Part shown: positions 5,147-6,965 of the stretch, one piece after another
How the letters are laid out: every line of letters starts with the position of its first letter
Position numbering within the stretch: the stretch's first letter is position 1
From: Lachnospiraceae bacterium UBA4381
GTDB taxonomy: Bacteria; Bacillota; Clostridia; Lachnospirales; Lachnospiraceae
DNA: 6,965 bases
Assembly: GCA_002391105.1 (NCBI GenBank)
Contig: DGRT01000129.1
Location: 1 to 6,965 of the forward strand
Direction of reading: 5' to 3'
Position numbers and translations under genes: made by a program
The notes under the pieces: model-generated
Databases searched by the model: none
What the model was told of the DNA's origin: nothing
What the model saw: the letters and a program-made list of their open reading frames with translations, nothing else

Positions 5147-6229
5147 ATGATTTGTAATATTGCAGTTATCAAGGGTGACGGTATCGGCCCTGAGATAGTA
5201 ACAGAGGCTATGAAGGTGCTGGACAGTGTTGGGGAAAAGTATGGACATACATTTAACTACGAACAGCTTCTGATGGGAGGATGTTCCATAGATGTAAACG
5301 GAGTTCCTCTTACGGAAGAAACGATTGAGATAGCCAAGTCCAAGGATGCGGTTCTCATGGGTTCGATTGGTGGAAATACGCAGACCTCTCCGTGGTATAA
5401 GCTTCCACCGGATAAAAGACCTGAGGCAGGACTTCTGGGTATTCGTAAGGCTCTGAAGCTTTTTGCAAATCTGAGACCGGCTTATCTTTATCCTGAGCTT
5501 AAGGATGCCTGTCCTCTGAAGGAGGAGGTGGCACAGCGCGGCTTCGATATGATGATGATGCGGGAGCTGACTGGCGGGCTTTATTTCGGTGAAAGATATA
5601 CTAAAGAGATTGATGGTGTAATGACTGCGGTTGATACACTTACCTACAATGAAAATGAGATCAGACGTATAGCTATAAAGGCATTTGATATAGCACGCAA
5701 GCGCCGCAATAAGGTTACACTTATAGATAAGGCTAATGTTCTTGACAGCTCCAGACTCTGGAGAAAGGTAACTAATGAAGTGGCAGAGAATTATAAGGAC
5801 GTGGAATATACTGTAATGCTCGTTGATAATGCGGCAATGCAGCTTGTTAAGGATCCGGCTCAGTTTGATGTGGTACTTACAGAGAATATGTTCGGAGATA
5901 TCCTGTCAGATGAAGCATCTATGATAACAGGTTCTATCGGAATGCTTCCGTCTGCATCCTTAAATGAAGGAAAGTTTGGTCTGTATGAGCCTTCAGGCGG
6001 TTCCGCTCCTGATATAGCCGGAAAGAACATAGCCAATCCTACAGCAACCATTCTTAGTGCAGCCATGATGCTCAGGTATTCATTTGACCTTGACAAAGAG
6101 GCTGATGCGATAGAAAATGCTGTGAAGAAGGTTCTTGCAGAAGGCTATAGAACTATAGACATTGCTAAACCGGGTGAGCCACAGGTAAAATGTGACGAAA
6201 TGGGAACTCTTATTGCTGAGAGAGTATAA
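5147..6229 (+). CDS. leuB: 3-isopropylmalate dehydrogenase
   Basis: LeuB oxidises and decarboxylates 3-isopropylmalate to 4-methyl-2-oxopentanoate with NAD+ and a divalent metal, in the cytoplasm; it normally acts as a homodimer. The 360-residue length is normal. Visible motifs include GDGIGPE (residues 10-16), the substrate-binding region LKLFANLRPA near residue 105, RELTGGLYFGER starting at R139, and the catalytic lysine K195 in KANVLDSSRLWR. The metal and substrate aspartates are D227 (VDNAAM), D251 and D255 (FGDILSDE). The C-terminal cofactor loop is GGSAPDIAGKNIANP, as in bacterial NAD-dependent LeuB. The ATG at 5147 has GAGG (5135-5138) at eight bases. It is 126 bases from leuD, wider than other gaps in the operon, and 22 bases from ilvD. 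Isocitrate or tartrate dehydrogenase is unlikely given these motifs and the leuCD neighbours. Confidence 0.97.
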   Translation: MICNIAVIKGDGIGPEIVTEAMKVLDSVGEKYGHTFNYEQLLMGGCSIDVNGVPLTEETIEIAKSKDAVLMGSIGGNTQTSPWYKLPPDKRPEAGLLGIRKALKLFANLRPAYLYPELKDACPLKEEVAQRGFDMMMMRELTGGLYFGERYTKEIDGVMTAVDTLTYNENEIRRIAIKAFDIARKRRNKVTLIDKANVLDSSRLWRKVTNEVAENYKDVEYTVMLVDNAAMQLVKDPAQFDVVLTENMFGDILSDEASMITGSIGMLPSASLNEGKFGLYEPSGGSAPDIAGKNIANPTATILSAAMMLRYSFDLDKEADAIENAVKKVLAEGYRTIDIAKPGEPQVKCDEMGTLIAERV

Positions 6230-6251
6230 TATTATTAAAGGAGATAAAAAA

Positions 6252-6965
6252 ATGCAGAGTGATAACATGAAATCAGGCATGCAGCAGGCACCGGCCAGGT
6301 CTCTACTGAATGCGCTTGGTATGACTGAAGAAGAGAGAAGAAAGCCTATAGTCGGCATCGTCAGCTCTTATAACGAAATAGTCCCGGGACACATCAACCT
6401 GGATAAGATAGCTCAGGCAGTTAAGCTTGGTGTTGCTGAGGCAGGTGGTACACCTGTTATGTTCCCGGCCATTGCAGTTTGTGACGGTATAGCTATGGGA
6501 CATATCGGAATGAAGTACAGTCTTGTGACAAGAGACCTGATCGCTGATTCAACAGAGGCTATGGCTATTGCTCATCAGTTTGACGCTCTGGTTATGATTC
6601 CTAACTGTGATAAAAATGTTCCCGGACTTCTTATGGCGGCTGCCAGAGTAAATGTTCCTACAGTATTCGTGTCAGGTGGTCCTATGCTGGCAGGACATGT
6701 TAAGGGAAGAAAGAGAAGCCTTTCATCAATGTTCGAGGCAGTTGGAGAATATAACTCCGGCAGAATAGACGAGGATGAATTTAAGGAGTTCGAGTGTAAG
6801 GTATGTCCTACAAGTGGTTCCTGCTCAGGTATGTACACAGCTAACTCTATGAACTGCCTGACAGAGGCTCTCGGAATGGGACTTCCCGGAAATGGAACAA
6901 TACCTTCAGTATATTCAGAGAGAATCCAGCTCGCTAAGAAGGCAGGATATGCAGTAATGGATATG
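6252..6965 (+). CDS. ilvD: Dihydroxy-acid dehydratase, N-terminal 238 residues (3' end outside window)
   Basis: IlvD dehydrates 2,3-dihydroxy-3-methylbutanoate and the methylpentanoate homologue to the keto-acids for valine, leucine and isoleucine. The visible part matches the family: SSYNEIVPGHINLDKIA, CDGIAMGHIGMKYSL, the cluster cysteine C119 in NCDKNVPG, VSGGPMLAG, and SGSCSGMYTANSMNCLTEALGM with C191. Glycine G46 (VPGH) occupies the place where [2Fe-2S] members have a cysteine, so this should be the [4Fe-4S] type found in E. coli and oxygen-sensitive anaerobes. The motif CPTCGSC of E. coli reads CPTSGSC here (C185, S188, C191). The ATG at 6252 has AAAGGAGA (6237-6244) seven bases upstream. 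It follows leuB by 22 bases and clearly belongs to the same operon. Sugar-acid dehydratases are homologous, but the context makes IlvD much more likely. Confidence 0.95.
   Translation, partial: MQSDNMKSGMQQAPARSLLNALGMTEEERRKPIVGIVSSYNEIVPGHINLDKIAQAVKLGVAEAGGTPVMFPAIAVCDGIAMGHIGMKYSLVTRDLIADSTEAMAIAHQFDALVMIPNCDKNVPGLLMAAARVNVPTVFVSGGPMLAGHVKGRKRSLSSMFEAVGEYNSGRIDEDEFKEFECKVCPTSGSCSGMYTANSMNCLTEALGMGLPGNGTIPSVYSERIQLAKKAGYAVMDM

Overview
The window looks like a chromosomal segment from an anaerobic, low-GC Gram-positive bacterium, most likely a clostridium of the Lachnospiraceae type. That is an inference. It rests on an oxygen-sensitive class III (glycyl-radical) ribonucleotide reductase, heavy use of ATA and AGA codons, AGGAGG-type ribosome binding sites and a clostridial-type leucine operon. 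All recognisable genes lie on the plus strand. I see no mobile element, RNA gene or CRISPR array.

Bases 1-1818, nucleotide reduction and thiol redox. The window opens inside nrdD (anaerobic ribonucleoside-triphosphate reductase). Its C-terminus carries the zinc site and the glycyl-radical site, followed by a hydrophilic linker and a fused glutaredoxin/NrdH-like domain with a CPKC motif. A hairpin terminator and a new promoter separate it from a gene of the thioredoxin reductase family. That enzyme keeps the FAD site and a CAVC redox centre but lacks the arginine motif that normally binds NADPH. The pair suggests a thiol-based electron supply to the reductase, with an uncertain primary donor for the flavoenzyme.

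Bases 1819-3065, a repeat membrane protein. A 383-residue protein of unknown function follows after 27 bases. It has thirteen perfectly phased 12-residue repeats rich in Pro, Asn, Gly, Tyr and Gln, one transmembrane helix, and a C-terminal domain that may have an NTF2-like fold. A strong intrinsic terminator closes this unit.

Bases 3056-6965, branched-chain amino acid operon. Beyond the terminator lie a 21-bp tandem repeat, a promoter with a consensus -35 box inside the last repeat copy, and a short leader with a palindrome. Then come leuC, leuD, leuB and the first 238 codons of ilvD. LeuC and LeuD form isopropylmalate isomerase, LeuB is 3-isopropylmalate dehydrogenase, and IlvD is dihydroxy-acid dehydratase, which supplies the keto-acids for valine, leucine and isoleucine. 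leuA is not in the window. The leuD-leuB gap holds two hairpins with alternative pairing.

Most of the window is ordinary housekeeping metabolism. The points that merit a second look are the NrdD-redoxin fusion near a non-canonical thioredoxin reductase, the homogenised repeat protein with a possible three-codon lead ORF at its start, and the tandem-repeat promoter of the leu operon.
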